DNA of 64,000 nt from DAOUBP01 sp964474695 (GTDB lineage Bacteria; Chloroflexota; Anaerolineae; CG2-30-64-16): assembly GCA_964474695.1 (NCBI GenBank), contig CAYYTK010000015.1:32104-96103 (forward strand), in the 5' to 3' direction. This document shows, piece after piece, positions 1 to 9,539 of the stretch. The position numbers and the translations under genes were made by a program. The first letter of the stretch is position 1. Each line of letters opens with the position of its first letter. Under the pieces are notes generated by a model, which saw only the letters and a list, made by a program, of their open reading frames with translations, searched no databases and was not told the DNA's origin.

Positions 1-3000
1 TTTACGCTGATCAGCCCGATCAACGCCCAAACCATCCTGATGAATCGCGCCTGCGGCAGCCAGGACAATTTCAACATCAACTTTGACGACGAGTCTCCCA
101 ATGCCGCCGGCACATGGCCCTGCCCGCCGACCAATGGCGGGACCTACCGGCCTGCCGGCAGCCTGGCGACCTTCGACGGCAGCCAGCTACAGGGAACCTG
201 GACGCTCAAGGTGCAGGACGTCTACACCAATGACGGCGGTAGCCTGAACGGCTGGCAACTGCAGATCTGTCGCACGCCGCCGGCCGGCGACCCATTGGCC
301 TTCAGCGAATATGCCTACGATGGCCAGGCCATCGGTGCGGCGCCACTCAAGGGCAATCAGACGCTCGCACGCGCCTACAGCCAGGTGACGCCGACGGCAG
401 CCTATGTAGAGACAACCACTGCTTACGACGCGTATGGCCGGCCCACGACCGTGACCGATCCCAACGACCACACCACGACCACGGCTTACCACCCGTTCTA
501 CGGCTACGCCCAGAGCATGACCAACGCGCTGAGCCAGACCAGCAGCACGGTGGTTGATCCCGGTTGGGGCGCGCCTACCAGCGTCACCGACCTGAACGGC
601 CGCGTCACCACGGCGCAATACGACACGTTCGGCCGCCTGAGCAAGGTGTGGCTGCCCAGCGAGCCGACGAACGGCCCGGCGAGCAAGGAATTCGTCTACG
701 CGCCCGCCGCGCAGCCCGCCTGGATCAAGACCCGCCAGCTCAACGACGCCGCGACCAGTAGCTATCTGGAGGGCTGGGGCTACTTCGACGGCTTCGGCCG
801 CAGCCTGCAAAGCCAGGCCCCGCTGGCGAACGGCAATCGCAGCGTGACCGCCACCGGCTACAACGCGCTCGGCCAGACCGCCTACAGCAGCGCAGCCTAC
901 GAAGTGACGGGGGCGGCGGGCAGCGGCTATGTCGTGCCCACGTGGACGAACCTGGCAAACTACGCCTACACCACCTACGACGAGTTGGGTCGCACAGTGC
1001 GCAACGAGACGCGCAGCGGCGCGACCCCGTTGTGGGCCACGCGCGCCACTTACGACGTCTGGACCGCCTCCGGCTACGATGCCAACGACCACCGCCAGGA
1101 TGCGGTGACCGACGCGTTCGGTCAGACGACCCAGGTGCTGGAGTACAACACTGACGGCACCTACACCACCAACTACGCCTACGACCTGGCCGGCCGGCTG
1201 ACCGGCGTCACCGACGCAGCCAACAACGTCACCACCATCGGCTACGACCTGCTGGGCCGCAAGACGGGCATGACGGACCCGGACATGGGAAGCTGGCAGT
1301 ACGGCTACGACAACGCCGGCAACCTGACCAGCCAGCGGGACGGCGCCAACCGCTGGCTCTACCTGGAATACGACGCGCGCAACCGACTGGTCCGCAAACG
1401 CCAGGACAGCTCGACCGGCCCTGTGCTGGCCGAGTGGCAGTATGATGCGGCGGGGCAGCTCGGCCTGCCGTCCAAGAGCCTGGCCTACAGCAGCCAGGGC
1501 ACGACGGAGGTCTGGGCCGTCGCCTACGATGTGCTGAACCGGCCGCTCCAGCAACAATACACCATCCCCGGCACAGGCGGCGGCGTCTTCCGCTTCGACA
1601 CGACCTACACCACCCTGGGCGCCCGCGCCACCCTGCGCTACCCCGGCGGGAATGCGGGCCAGCAAGGTGAGCTGGTCACCTTCGGCTACAACACCGTCGG
1701 CCAGCTCACCAGCGTGACCGGCGACGACGGCACGCAGTACGTCGCCAGCACGATCTACAACGCGCAAGGCCAGGTCACGGAGCAGCGCCTGGACAGCGGC
1801 GCCAACGGTTTCACGCGGCAGTACAGTTATAACGCCAACACTCTCCGTTTGGAGACGCTGAAAGCCGGCACGGCCGCGCCGTTCGAGAACCTGCAAAAGC
1901 TGGCCTACACCTACGACTTGGCCGGTAATGTCCAATCCCTGACCGACGCGGCCAACAGCGGCCAGGTGCAGAGCTTCGGTTACGACTGGCTGGATCGGCT
2001 GACCACGGCCGCGACCAGCGCCGTCGGTATCGGCCAATACAGCCACACCTACCAGTACAACGCCATCGGCAACATCACGAGCTACAACGGCAACGCATAC
2101 AGCTATGGTAGCCAGCCGCATGCGGTGACCACCGCCTTCGGCAACAGCTACGGCTATGACCCGGTGGGCAACCAGACCAGCCGCACCGTCGGCGGGATGG
2201 CTTACACGCAGAGCTTCGACTACGATAGCCGTCTGCTGGGCGTCGCCGGCGGGTCGTTGAACGCGACATTCCTCTACGACGCGGAGGGGAACCGGGTCAA
2301 GGGAACTGTGGCGGGTGTCACCACCGTCTACATTGCCGGGCTGTACGAGTGGCAGAACGGAGCGGTCACCAAGTATTACGAGGGCGGCGCGTTCCGGCGG
2401 GTGGGTTACTCGGGTGACAATGGCGTGTTTTATGCCGTAAGCGACCAGATCAAATCGACGAGCGCGCTGGTGAATCAGGACGGGACGGTCAACAGCCGCA
2501 ACTACTACTACCCGTACGGCGGCAATCGCGGCGGCAGCGCGTTCAGCGGGATCACGACCAAGCGCTTCACCGGGCAGTATCACGAGCAGGGTCTGCCGGG
2601 TGGCGAAGGACTGGCGTTCTACAATGCGCGCTGGTATGACAGCCAGCTCGGCGTGTTCATCAGCGCGGACACGATTGTGCCCGATCCTCTGTCACCACAG
2701 TCGTTCAACAGATACGCTTACGCGATCGGAAATCCGCTGCGCTTCCAAGATCCGACGGGCCACCGTGCCTGTGACGATGATGATTGCTTGAACTCCGGCC
2801 CTGTCGTGATCAACTCGCGACCGACTGCGCCCAAACCAAATCCATACGGTATCCGCTTCACCGCGAGCAAAGGTGTAACCTGGCATGCCGATGATGTGCA
2901 GGCCGTATTGGCTGCGGCAGCCCGTATCGCCAGTCAACTTCGGCGAGTGATCCAGCAACAGGCGCGGTTGGCCGCCAAACTTGAAGGCTTGGCGCAGACG

Positions 3001-3510
3001 CGGGTGGCAAAGCCAGCGCAAATCTTCCGAAGGGTCATGGGCCCCGTCACCGTTAATCGTTCCGCGGAAAGTTGTGCGCCGGAGAAGTGCTGGGCATGGT
3101 ACAAGGGTAATGGCCACCTGGAGATCTACAGTTCGAAAGACCGGAATTATGGGATAGAACCAGGCGGCTACACCAGCCTCAACGCCGGGCATGAATTTGG
3201 GCACTTCTTCGATGCACGCGCAGGCTCGCAGCCCCGGCAAGATTGGGCAGCAGCAAAGGTTACATATACGAATCAGATCGGGAGATTGGCGGAACTTCCC
3301 GGAGGTCGAAAAGATTCCATCAAAGAGAGCGGTTTTGCTAGCGGGCCTTGGACATGGCAACAAAGCGTATCGAATGCTCCCGGCGAGATCTTCGCCGATA
3401 TGTTCCTGGGCTGGACGTACAACCACTTTGCCGACAATGCGGCCGGCGCCGCGCGTTATGACTGGATGGAGACGCACATGGCCGGTTGGATTGAGCTAGC
3501 CAGCCAGTGA
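1..3510 (+). CDS. RHS repeat protein with C-terminal putative metallopeptidase toxin (5' partial)
   Basis: The reading frame is open from base 1, so the gene starts before the window; 1169 residues are visible. The first ~100 residues resemble a proprotein-convertase P-domain (GTWTLKVQDV, LNGWQLQIC). YD/RHS repeats follow, then the RHS-associated core around nt 2515-2766 (PYGGNRGG, GQYHEQGLPGGEGLAFYNAR, DPTGH). After DPTGH the sequence changes character, as in polymorphic toxins. The ~250-residue tip has an HEFGH motif (nt 3190-3204) followed by FFDAR and, ~60 residues on, a GEIFADMF stretch that could give the third zinc ligand. I infer a secreted or surface RHS shell carrying a metallopeptidase toxin. 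RHS identity is firm; the toxin activity is inferred from the motif. Confidence 0.88.
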   Translation, partial: FTLISPINAQTILMNRACGSQDNFNINFDDESPNAAGTWPCPPTNGGTYRPAGSLATFDGSQLQGTWTLKVQDVYTNDGGSLNGWQLQICRTPPAGDPLAFSEYAYDGQAIGAAPLKGNQTLARAYSQVTPTAAYVETTTAYDAYGRPTTVTDPNDHTTTTAYHPFYGYAQSMTNALSQTSSTVVDPGWGAPTSVTDLNGRVTTAQYDTFGRLSKVWLPSEPTNGPASKEFVYAPAAQPAWIKTRQLNDAATSSYLEGWGYFDGFGRSLQSQAPLANGNRSVTATGYNALGQTAYSSAAYEVTGAAGSGYVVPTWTNLANYAYTTYDELGRTVRNETRSGATPLWATRATYDVWTASGYDANDHRQDAVTDAFGQTTQVLEYNTDGTYTTNYAYDLAGRLTGVTDAANNVTTIGYDLLGRKTGMTDPDMGSWQYGYDNAGNLTSQRDGANRWLYLEYDARNRLVRKRQDSSTGPVLAEWQYDAAGQLGLPSKSLAYSSQGTTEVWAVAYDVLNRPLQQQYTIPGTGGGVFRFDTTYTTLGARATLRYPGGNAGQQGELVTFGYNTVGQLTSVTGDDGTQYVASTIYNAQGQVTEQRLDSGANGFTRQYSYNANTLRLETLKAGTAAPFENLQKLAYTYDLAGNVQSLTDAANSGQVQSFGYDWLDRLTTAATSAVGIGQYSHTYQYNAIGNITSYNGNAYSYGSQPHAVTTAFGNSYGYDPVGNQTSRTVGGMAYTQSFDYDSRLLGVAGGSLNATFLYDAEGNRVKGTVAGVTTVYIAGLYEWQNGAVTKYYEGGAFRRVGYSGDNGVFYAVSDQIKSTSALVNQDGTVNSRNYYYPYGGNRGGSAFSGITTKRFTGQYHEQGLPGGEGLAFYNARWYDSQLGVFISADTIVPDPLSPQSFNRYAYAIGNPLRFQDPTGHRACDDDDCLNSGPVVINSRPTAPKPNPYGIRFTASKGVTWHADDVQAVLAAAARIASQLRRVIQQQARLAAKLEGLAQTRVAKPAQIFRRVMGPVTVNRSAESCAPEKCWAWYKGNGHLEIYSSKDRNYGIEPGGYTSLNAGHEFGHFFDARAGSQPRQDWAAAKVTYTNQIGRLAELPGGRKDSIKESGFASGPWTWQQSVSNAPGEIFADMFLGWTYNHFADNAAGAARYDWMETHMAGWIELASQ

Positions 3511-3525
3511 CAAGGGAGAGGCGCG

Positions 3526-4539
3526 ATGTGGCCCAAGACGTTACGAAGCTTGAAGTTTATCTTGGCGGCGGTTGGGTTGAGTAGTGTTTTGGCGGCAGCA
3601 TGCGTTGCGACGCCGAAGGCACCTGAAGCTACAGGTGTATCGGGAGGAACGCCGCTGGCAGTCACAGCTCCTGCCGTTAGCCCTCAGCCCACGGCTGCCA
3701 TATCTGCCCCACCAACGGTGAAGCCTACCCGGCATGCGACTGAGGTCGCGCTGTCTCCGCTGGTGCCGCCTATCCAACCGACGGATACGGTTACGCCGCT
3801 ACCCACGGCGACACCATCACCGCAGCCGACATTAGACGCCGACGCTCGGCTTACCTTGCTCCGCGAGATGCTGCGTACCAATGGCGGCTGCGAACTGCCG
3901 TGTTGGTGGGGCGTCGTACCAGGAAAGACGACCTGGGAAGCAACGTTAAGGCAGTTTCGGAGCTACGGCGACGCGTTTGTCGTTCCCCATCCCACGCGGG
4001 AGTACGAATACTCAGTTTCCGAGGAGTTTGATGTGAAGGATGGGATTGTGCGGGGAATCAGTATAGGTGGAGGGACCGTTGGCTACCTATACTCTTCTGT
4101 TTTCGCCGCTGACTGGCAACGATATACGTTGCGCCAAATGCTGACCCGCCACGGCAAGCCATCGGCTGTATCGCTGCAGGTGGCAGTACTGTGTATGGAG
4201 GGTGGTTGTGGCGATCCGATTTATCGCTTGTTTGTTGTCTTCGATCATGCCGGCATCGCAGTGAGCTATTACGGCAGTGCGAAGGATACAGATCCCGTCA
4301 AGATTTGCCCCAATCCCGACAACGTACACGCCATCAGCCTTGATTTGCAGGCGCCGGATGACCCACGGCCCGTCTTGGAATTGGAGCATCTTGATCCGGC
4401 AGAACTTCCGCTGATACACCCGTTGACCGAAGTGTCCACGCTGACGCTCGACAGCTTCTACGAAACCTTCAAGGCGTCGGACACAGCCTGTTTCACTGTT
4501 CCCGCAAAGTACTGGGAGGAAGCACCTGCCGGACCTTGA
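3526..4539 (+). CDS. Lipoprotein downstream of RHS toxin, possible immunity partner
   Basis: 337 residues starting 15 bp after the RHS stop, with a GAGAGG-type ribosome site. The N-terminus is a lipoprotein signal (hydrophobic run to VLAAAC, Cys26). A Pro/Thr-rich linker (to ~residue 105) leads to a globular domain that opens with CELPCWWG. The position directly behind a polymorphic toxin tip is where immunity genes usually lie, but nothing in the sequence proves that role. It could be an unrelated exported lipoprotein. Confidence 0.7.
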   Translation: MWPKTLRSLKFILAAVGLSSVLAAACVATPKAPEATGVSGGTPLAVTAPAVSPQPTAAISAPPTVKPTRHATEVALSPLVPPIQPTDTVTPLPTATPSPQPTLDADARLTLLREMLRTNGGCELPCWWGVVPGKTTWEATLRQFRSYGDAFVVPHPTREYEYSVSEEFDVKDGIVRGISIGGGTVGYLYSSVFAADWQRYTLRQMLTRHGKPSAVSLQVAVLCMEGGCGDPIYRLFVVFDHAGIAVSYYGSAKDTDPVKICPNPDNVHAISLDLQAPDDPRPVLELEHLDPAELPLIHPLTEVSTLTLDSFYETFKASDTACFTVPAKYWEEAPAGP

Positions 4540-4647
4540 TGACAAACCTCTGACGGCACACTCCCGCGCTGACCCATACCGTTCGACCGGCTAGGTGGTG
4601 AGCGAGACGTTTTCTATGATGCCGATGGCAATCGCGTTAAGGGAACC

Positions 4648-5895
4648 GTGAACGGCGTGACCACCGTCTACCTGCTGGGGCTGTATGAATACCAGAACGA
4701 CGCGGTCACCAAGTACTATGAGGGCGGGGCCATGCGACGCACCGGCTACGCGACCGACAACGGCGTATTCTATGTTGTCAGCGACCACCTGCGTTCGACC
4801 AGCGTGCTGGTGAACCGGGACGGCACAGTCAAGAGCCGCAACTTCTACTATCCCTACGGTGGGAATCGCGGCGGGAGCGCGTTCAGCGGGGTGACGACGA
4901 AACGGTTCACCGGGCAATACCACGAGCAAGGTCTCCCCGGCGGCGAGGGATTGGCGTTCTACAACGCGCGCTGGTATGATGCGCAGGTGGGCATGTTCAT
5001 CAGTGCGGATACGCTCGTGCCGAGTCCCCTCGCGCCCCAGACGTTCAATCGCTACGCGTACGTCGGCGGGAATCCGCTGCGGTACATCGATCCGACAGGA
5101 CATTATGAAGACGAAGGTCTGGGCGGCTACACGTCCTATACACCCACAAAGCCGAAGGCAAGCTGGCCGTCGCTGTTCAGTTTCACGGTGCCAAAGACTT
5201 ATGTGGCGCCATATGTGAGCACGCCGGGCCGCAGTATCGTACAAGTTGCGCGCTCGCCTCTTCCAACGCGAGCGCCGTTGATCGTGCCCGCCGCCACACC
5301 CGCGGGCCCAGTCATGCAGGCAGCGCCAACGTGGTCACCCACACCGTATGCCGGACCGTGGTATGCGCCTGCAACCCCGCGTCCGCCAACAGCAACGCCT
5401 TCTGGCCCAGTCTATACACCGACGTCAGGCCGTGTTAACGTGTCAGATCTCTATTGGGGCTTGGTCGTCGCCGTTATGAACGATCTCCCCGAACTGACTA
5501 TGGAGTACGGCGGTACCACCATACGTGCAGCAGGCAGAACCTATGGCGGATCGGAAATGCCGCCGCTCGTCTCAGAGGGTGTGGGCCTTCTGGCGTCGGT
5601 AGGGCCGAACGTGTACGCCAACCTGCAGGCCGGGAAGGGGCCGGGCACGCTGGATTTCCAAACCGATCTCGTCGTTGATCTGATCGGTTTTGGTGGAAGC
5701 TGGGGAGCCGGCAAAACGCTGGCTTGGGCTGGAGGTGTTGGCGTTGGAGCAATAACCGAAGGCGCTGGCGCATTGCCGGGAGCTGTCGGTGGCTACTTGG
5801 TCGGATCTTTCGGCGGGAGCCTCATCTATGACCTCTGGATTGGCCCAACTTTTGTAGCTCCCCCGGTCTATGGCTTTCTCTCACAGTTTCACTGA
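4648..5895 (+). CDS. Orphan RHS core tip with distinct C-terminal domain (5' truncated)
   Basis: RHS similarity begins near 4588 (VFYDADGNRVKGT) with no upstream repeats, signal or start; the first usable start in frame is GTG 4648. It contains the complete RHS core (PYGGNRGG to DPTGH), closely matching the gene at 1-3510. A Pro/Thr-rich spacer and a Gly-rich hydrophobic C-terminus of ~150 residues follow, unlike the metallopeptidase tip. This is the standard form of a displaced RHS tip that can recombine into the full-length gene through the shared core. It is probably silent on its own. The tip's biochemical role is not recognisable. Confidence 0.7.
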   Translation: MNGVTTVYLLGLYEYQNDAVTKYYEGGAMRRTGYATDNGVFYVVSDHLRSTSVLVNRDGTVKSRNFYYPYGGNRGGSAFSGVTTKRFTGQYHEQGLPGGEGLAFYNARWYDAQVGMFISADTLVPSPLAPQTFNRYAYVGGNPLRYIDPTGHYEDEGLGGYTSYTPTKPKASWPSLFSFTVPKTYVAPYVSTPGRSIVQVARSPLPTRAPLIVPAATPAGPVMQAAPTWSPTPYAGPWYAPATPRPPTATPSGPVYTPTSGRVNVSDLYWGLVVAVMNDLPELTMEYGGTTIRAAGRTYGGSEMPPLVSEGVGLLASVGPNVYANLQAGKGPGTLDFQTDLVVDLIGFGGSWGAGKTLAWAGGVGVGAITEGAGALPGAVGGYLVGSFGGSLIYDLWIGPTFVAPPVYGFLSQFH

Positions 5896-6623
5896 TGCAG
5901 AACGTAGTGACGCCGCGCCTATCTGATCCGTTTGTCCAGCAGTATTCCCCGATACCGATTGGACTTGGCAGCCCTGTGGCTGTCTATATGGGGCTTGGTT
6001 TTCTCGCCTACCTGGGTGTAGTACTGCCGAATTGGGTATGGTGGCTTGGCGCCGCCATTCTTTGTAGCGGTCTGGTCTTGGGGGTTGCGACAAAGCGCGT
6101 GGTCTACATTAGAGCGTACCAGGCGATTGTGATGGGGGTCGTAGCCTTGGTGCATGGAACGCTCCTTCTAACCGTAGCCAGTGATGCCTTCGCTGTGCGA
6201 CCGGGGCTGGCGCTCGCCGCGGTAGTAGGTGTCACAGTGCTTGCAACAGGAATCGGCGCCTATCAGCATAGGCGCCAGAGCCAGCCGGACATCGCGTCCT
6301 GGCCCGTTGGCCATCGTCTAGAGAGCTTCAATGCGAAAACCGGCGCGGTGACGCGAAGGACATCCTCGCAGCAGGTAGAGCAACAAGAACGCGTCAGCAG
6401 GGGGTATGCGCGGCTGGATCGGCTAGCGCCTCTGATTGCCGGCTTGGCCATGCTGATAGCGGGTCGCTTGGAGGGATCGGCCAGCACTCTTGCCATAGCT
6501 TTCGTAGCATTCGTGGTTGCTTTTGGTGGAGCGGCGGGAGCAGGAGCTATCGCCTTCTACTTTGTGGCTGCGATGCGTTGGGAACGCGATACAAGGATCA
6601 ACATCTGGGTAAAACACCGATAA
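5895..6623 (+). CDS. Membrane protein, likely immunity partner of the orphan RHS tip
   Basis: 242 residues. The start ATG overlaps the previous stop by one base (TGATG), so translation is probably coupled. At least five hydrophobic segments are visible: ~30-48, 52-66, 76-94, 99-118 and a C-terminal pair at ~178-220. There is no enzymatic motif. Tight coupling to a toxin-tip reading frame and the multi-TM form suit an immunity protein against a membrane-acting effector. That is inference from position only. Confidence 0.6.
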   Translation: MQNVVTPRLSDPFVQQYSPIPIGLGSPVAVYMGLGFLAYLGVVLPNWVWWLGAAILCSGLVLGVATKRVVYIRAYQAIVMGVVALVHGTLLLTVASDAFAVRPGLALAAVVGVTVLATGIGAYQHRRQSQPDIASWPVGHRLESFNAKTGAVTRRTSSQQVEQQERVSRGYARLDRLAPLIAGLAMLIAGRLEGSASTLAIAFVAFVVAFGGAAGAGAIAFYFVAAMRWERDTRINIWVKHR

Positions 6624-6734
6624 CCTGCCACAAAAGGCAGGACCGCCTGACTGCGCCCACGGCGCATCTCCCGGCGGCCGTCCGCGGATGGTCGCCCGGA
6701 GCATCAGGTCAACGAGAATGCTAACAATGTTGCC

Positions 6735-7673
6735 ATGCAACGCATCAGCTTTAGCGTGACCGGCGACGACGGCACGCAGTATGTCACCGGCACCACCTAC
6801 AACGCGCAGGGGCAGGTGACCGAACAGCGCCTGGATTCCGGCGCGAACGGCTTCACCCGGCAATCGCTCTACAACCCGAGCACCCTGCGGCTGGAGACGC
6901 TGAAAGCCGGCACGGCCGCGCCGTTCGAGAACCTGCAGAAGCTGGCCTACGCCTACGACCTGGCGGGGAATGTCCAAACGTTGACCGACGCGACCAACGG
7001 TGGCCAGGCGCAAAGTTTCGGCTACGACTGGCTGGATCGGCTGACCAGCGCGGCCACGAACGCGGCCGGCGTGGGGCAATATAGCCACACCTACGCCTAC
7101 AACGCCATCGGCAATTTGACGAGCTACAACGGCAACGGCTACACCTACGGCGCGCAGCCCCACGCCGTCACCGGCGCCTTCGGCAACAGCTACGGCTATG
7201 ATGCGGTGGGCAACCAGACCAGCCGCACGATTAGCGGCGTGAGCTACACGCAGAACTTCGACTACGACAACCGGCTGGTGAGCGTGACCGGAAGCGGTGC
7301 GAATGCCAGCTTCGTCTACGACGCCGAGGGCGCCCGGGTCAAGGGGACGGTGGGCGTCGTGACGACGGTGTACATTGCGGGGCTGTACGAATACCAGAAT
7401 GGCGCAGTCACCAAGTACTACGAGGGCGGGGCGTTCCGGCGGGCGGGCTACGGGGGCGACAATGGCGTGTTCTACGTCATAAGTGACCAAGTCAAGTCAA
7501 CGAGTGTGTTCGTAAACCAGGACGGGACCGTCAACAGCCGCAACTATTACTACCCCTACGGCGGCAACCGGGGCGGGACGGCGTTCCCCGGCTCCTGGGG
7601 ACACAGGAGCGGGTTGGAAGCCGGTCAGGTGCAAACTGGCCGGCTTCGTTATTTAACCAAGCCGCTACCGTGA
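6735..7673 (+). pseudogene. RHS repeat fragment, truncated at both ends
   Basis: Residues from ~position 4 on match residues ~570-840 of the 1-3510 protein (VTGDDGTQYV through YYYPYGGNRGG). The match stops inside the RHS core, after which the frame runs into unrelated sequence and ends at 7673. There is no signal sequence and no toxin tip. It is a remnant of a second RHS gene, probably left by recombination between RHS copies. It may still serve as a donor for gene conversion. Confidence 0.75.
7618..7656 (+). terminator. Hairpin followed by T-rich stretch after RHS fragment
   Basis: A 12-bp inverted repeat (7618-7629 and 7637-7648, one G-T pair) with a 7-nt loop is followed by GTTATTTA. This is a plausible intrinsic terminator. 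It lies inside the 3' end of the broken RHS frame, consistent with that end being a fusion. Confidence 0.5.
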
Positions 7674-7817
7674 TCTCGCTGATCGCAGGTGCGGCTCGAT
7701 TATATCCTACGTCATGTGGAAACAGCAAATGACATTGCACAAAGGCGGGTGACTCCCTGGCCGGCAGCGGCAACGTGGAGCCACCGCCAGGCGCCGCCAG
7801 GAGGGCCGCTCGCCCCA

Positions 7818-7858
7818 CCGTTCACCAACCCCATGATGAGCGAAGGGGGAGATGTCAT
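7818..7858. repeat. 41-bp direct repeat, copy 1
   Basis: The repeat core is CCATGATGAGCG-AGGGGGAGATGTCAT preceded by CCGTTCACC. Copy 2 is at 9265-9305. The copies bracket the replication-relaxation-like gene and lie at the left edge of the mobile element. The rest of 7674-7884 shows no gene. Confidence 0.75.
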
Positions 7859-7884
7859 AGGGCCGCGGCGGTGAACGGCTCCGC

Positions 7885-9060
7885 TCAGAACCAGTCCTCA
7901 TCCCGCTCCGGGACGACGATTTCCAGCCAGTCCCAGGCGTCGGCCTCCAACGCCTCCAGGCTGGTCACGCGGATCACGCCGCTCGGCAGGCTGCGCAGAT
8001 CGCGCTGCAGGATCGCCACCTGCTTTTTGGCCGCGTCGGCCGAGAAGAGGATCAGCGCCAGGCGGCCCGCCAGCGCCAGGGTCTTGGCCCATTTGTCCGT
8101 CCGCCGGCCGGCGACCTCCTTCTGCACCTCGATCGGCCACACGCCATCAGCCAGCGTCATGGCCAGGTCCGGCTCCGCGCGGGCGCCCCAGCGCTCGGCG
8201 GTGGCCAGCAGCACGGCCGGGTCGTCGTCCACCGCGATCCCATGGCCTCTCAGGTAATCGCGCGCCTCCAGGACCGCGACGCCGTGGCTGACCGACCTGT
8301 GCCGCCGCGCGGCGGCCGCGATCTCCGACTCGACCGGCTCCCGGCCGAAGGCGCCCCGGCACCACAGGCGGCCGAATTCGCTGAGCGTCACCAGCCGCCG
8401 CCGGCCGCCCGATTTCGGCGCCCAGGCCGCGCGGCGGCCATGCTGCTGATAGTCGTCCACCAGCCCCTTCTCCGTCAGCCGCTGGAGCGCGTTGCGCGCG
8501 CTGTTCTCCGCGGCGCAGGCGCCTCCGGCCACGAGCCGCGCCGCGAGGCGCCAGACGCGGCCCAGTCCCTCGTCGGCCATGAGCCGCAGCGCCTCACGCT
8601 GCAGCGGCGAGCCGATCTCGATGGCCTGGGCGGGCAGCACCACCGTCTTGGGCACGGCGCGGCGCCCCAGCTCGGCGCGCGCTTGCGCCAGCTCCTGGGT
8701 GAGCGCTTCGACCTGAGAGGCGTTCTGGGCCTGCTGGTCGTAGAGCTCGGCCCACTGGCGCTGCAGGGCATCCAGCTCGCGCTCCAGCTCGTCGGAGACG
8801 TCGTCCAGCTCATCCGCCCAGCGCCAGGCCGCGTCGAGATCTGCGAGCAGGCTGTGCACGCTGCCGGCCAGCGCCTTGCCGGCGTAGGGCCGGGCGGCCG
8901 GCTTCATCACGCCGTGGGCGCGCCCCACCATGTCGTTGCGCCACGCGCGCCAGTTCCCACGCCGCCGGCGGTCCAGCCGGCAGCGTTCGGCGCAGAGCGC
9001 GTTCACCCTGTTGACCACGCCTTCGAGTTCCCGAGTCGTCACATCCGCTGATTTGCTCAT
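7885..9060 (-). CDS. Replication-relaxation-like protein (winged helix plus PD-(D/E)XK-like core)
   Basis: 391 residues. The start at 9060 (MSKSADVTTR) has a GGGAG ribosome site; the open frame runs further upstream but with non-coding composition. Residues ~90-150 form a coiled coil. A winged-helix-like section follows (~165-260: EALRLMADEGLGRVWRLAARL, NALQRLTEKGLVDDY). The C-terminus has a PDLAMTL...IEVQKE pattern that fits a PD-(D/E)XK nuclease-like core, as in replication-relaxation proteins of integrated plasmids. It is the last gene of the minus-strand element and probably acts in its replication or copy control. Family assignment is from motif pattern only. Confidence 0.6.
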   Translation of the reverse strand: MSKSADVTTRELEGVVNRVNALCAERCRLDRRRRGNWRAWRNDMVGRAHGVMKPAARPYAGKALAGSVHSLLADLDAAWRWADELDDVSDELERELDALQRQWAELYDQQAQNASQVEALTQELAQARAELGRRAVPKTVVLPAQAIEIGSPLQREALRLMADEGLGRVWRLAARLVAGGACAAENSARNALQRLTEKGLVDDYQQHGRRAAWAPKSGGRRRLVTLSEFGRLWCRGAFGREPVESEIAAAARRHRSVSHGVAVLEARDYLRGHGIAVDDDPAVLLATAERWGARAEPDLAMTLADGVWPIEVQKEVAGRRTDKWAKTLALAGRLALILFSADAAKKQVAILQRDLRSLPSGVIRVTSLEALEADAWDWLEIVVPERDEDWF

Positions 9061-9539
9061 ATAGAACTCCCGTGCTAAACTAGAATTCGCTGATTGCGGG
9101 AGGGCGTGCGAGCCTGGCTCGTATTCCCGCAGACGTACCCGTGCTGGCGCCTCGGCGTATCCGCCTAACTGGCCCACCGGCCTGCCGGTGCGTGGGGTGA
9201 CCGCAACTGTCCGACCAGGCCTCGCCACATCCGGCGGGGCCTGGTCGCGTCTGCGCCCGTCGCCCCGTTCACCGGCGCCATGATGAGCGGAGGGGGAGAT
9301 GTCATGGCCTTGTGGCGATGAACAGCGGCGGTCGGTCGCTGGTGAACGCCCACGCTGCCGCGCAACTGCTGCTCCCACGCACACACAAAGCACACTCACA
9401 ATTAAGAGGGTGCGGGTCCTGGGAGCCGCTTTGTGGGCGGTGCAGGGCCATTTGTGGGTGCGCGACCGGCGGCCGATTAATGGACGCCATTTACCGGCTC
9501 CGCTATTTCGCATCCCTTTATGGCCCGCGGCGCTGTTGC
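9061..9539. other. Gene-free stretch of the mobile element
   Basis: No convincing coding sequence. It holds a 7-bp inverted repeat with an inner dyad (9095-9131) upstream of the replication-relaxation gene and the second direct repeat copy (9265-9305). Several overlapping open frames here have arginine-rich, shadow-like composition. Confidence 0.5.
9265..9305. repeat. 41-bp direct repeat, copy 2
   Basis: Matches 7818-7858 at most positions, including the uninterrupted AGGGGGAGATGTCAT. The two copies are ~1.45 kb apart on either side of the replication-relaxation-like gene. Confidence 0.75.

Noticed and set aside
187..2583. Long minus-strand open frame (798 codons) across the RHS gene
   Set aside because: It lies wholly opposite a clear RHS coding sequence and has no domain; it is a shadow of GC-rich repeats.
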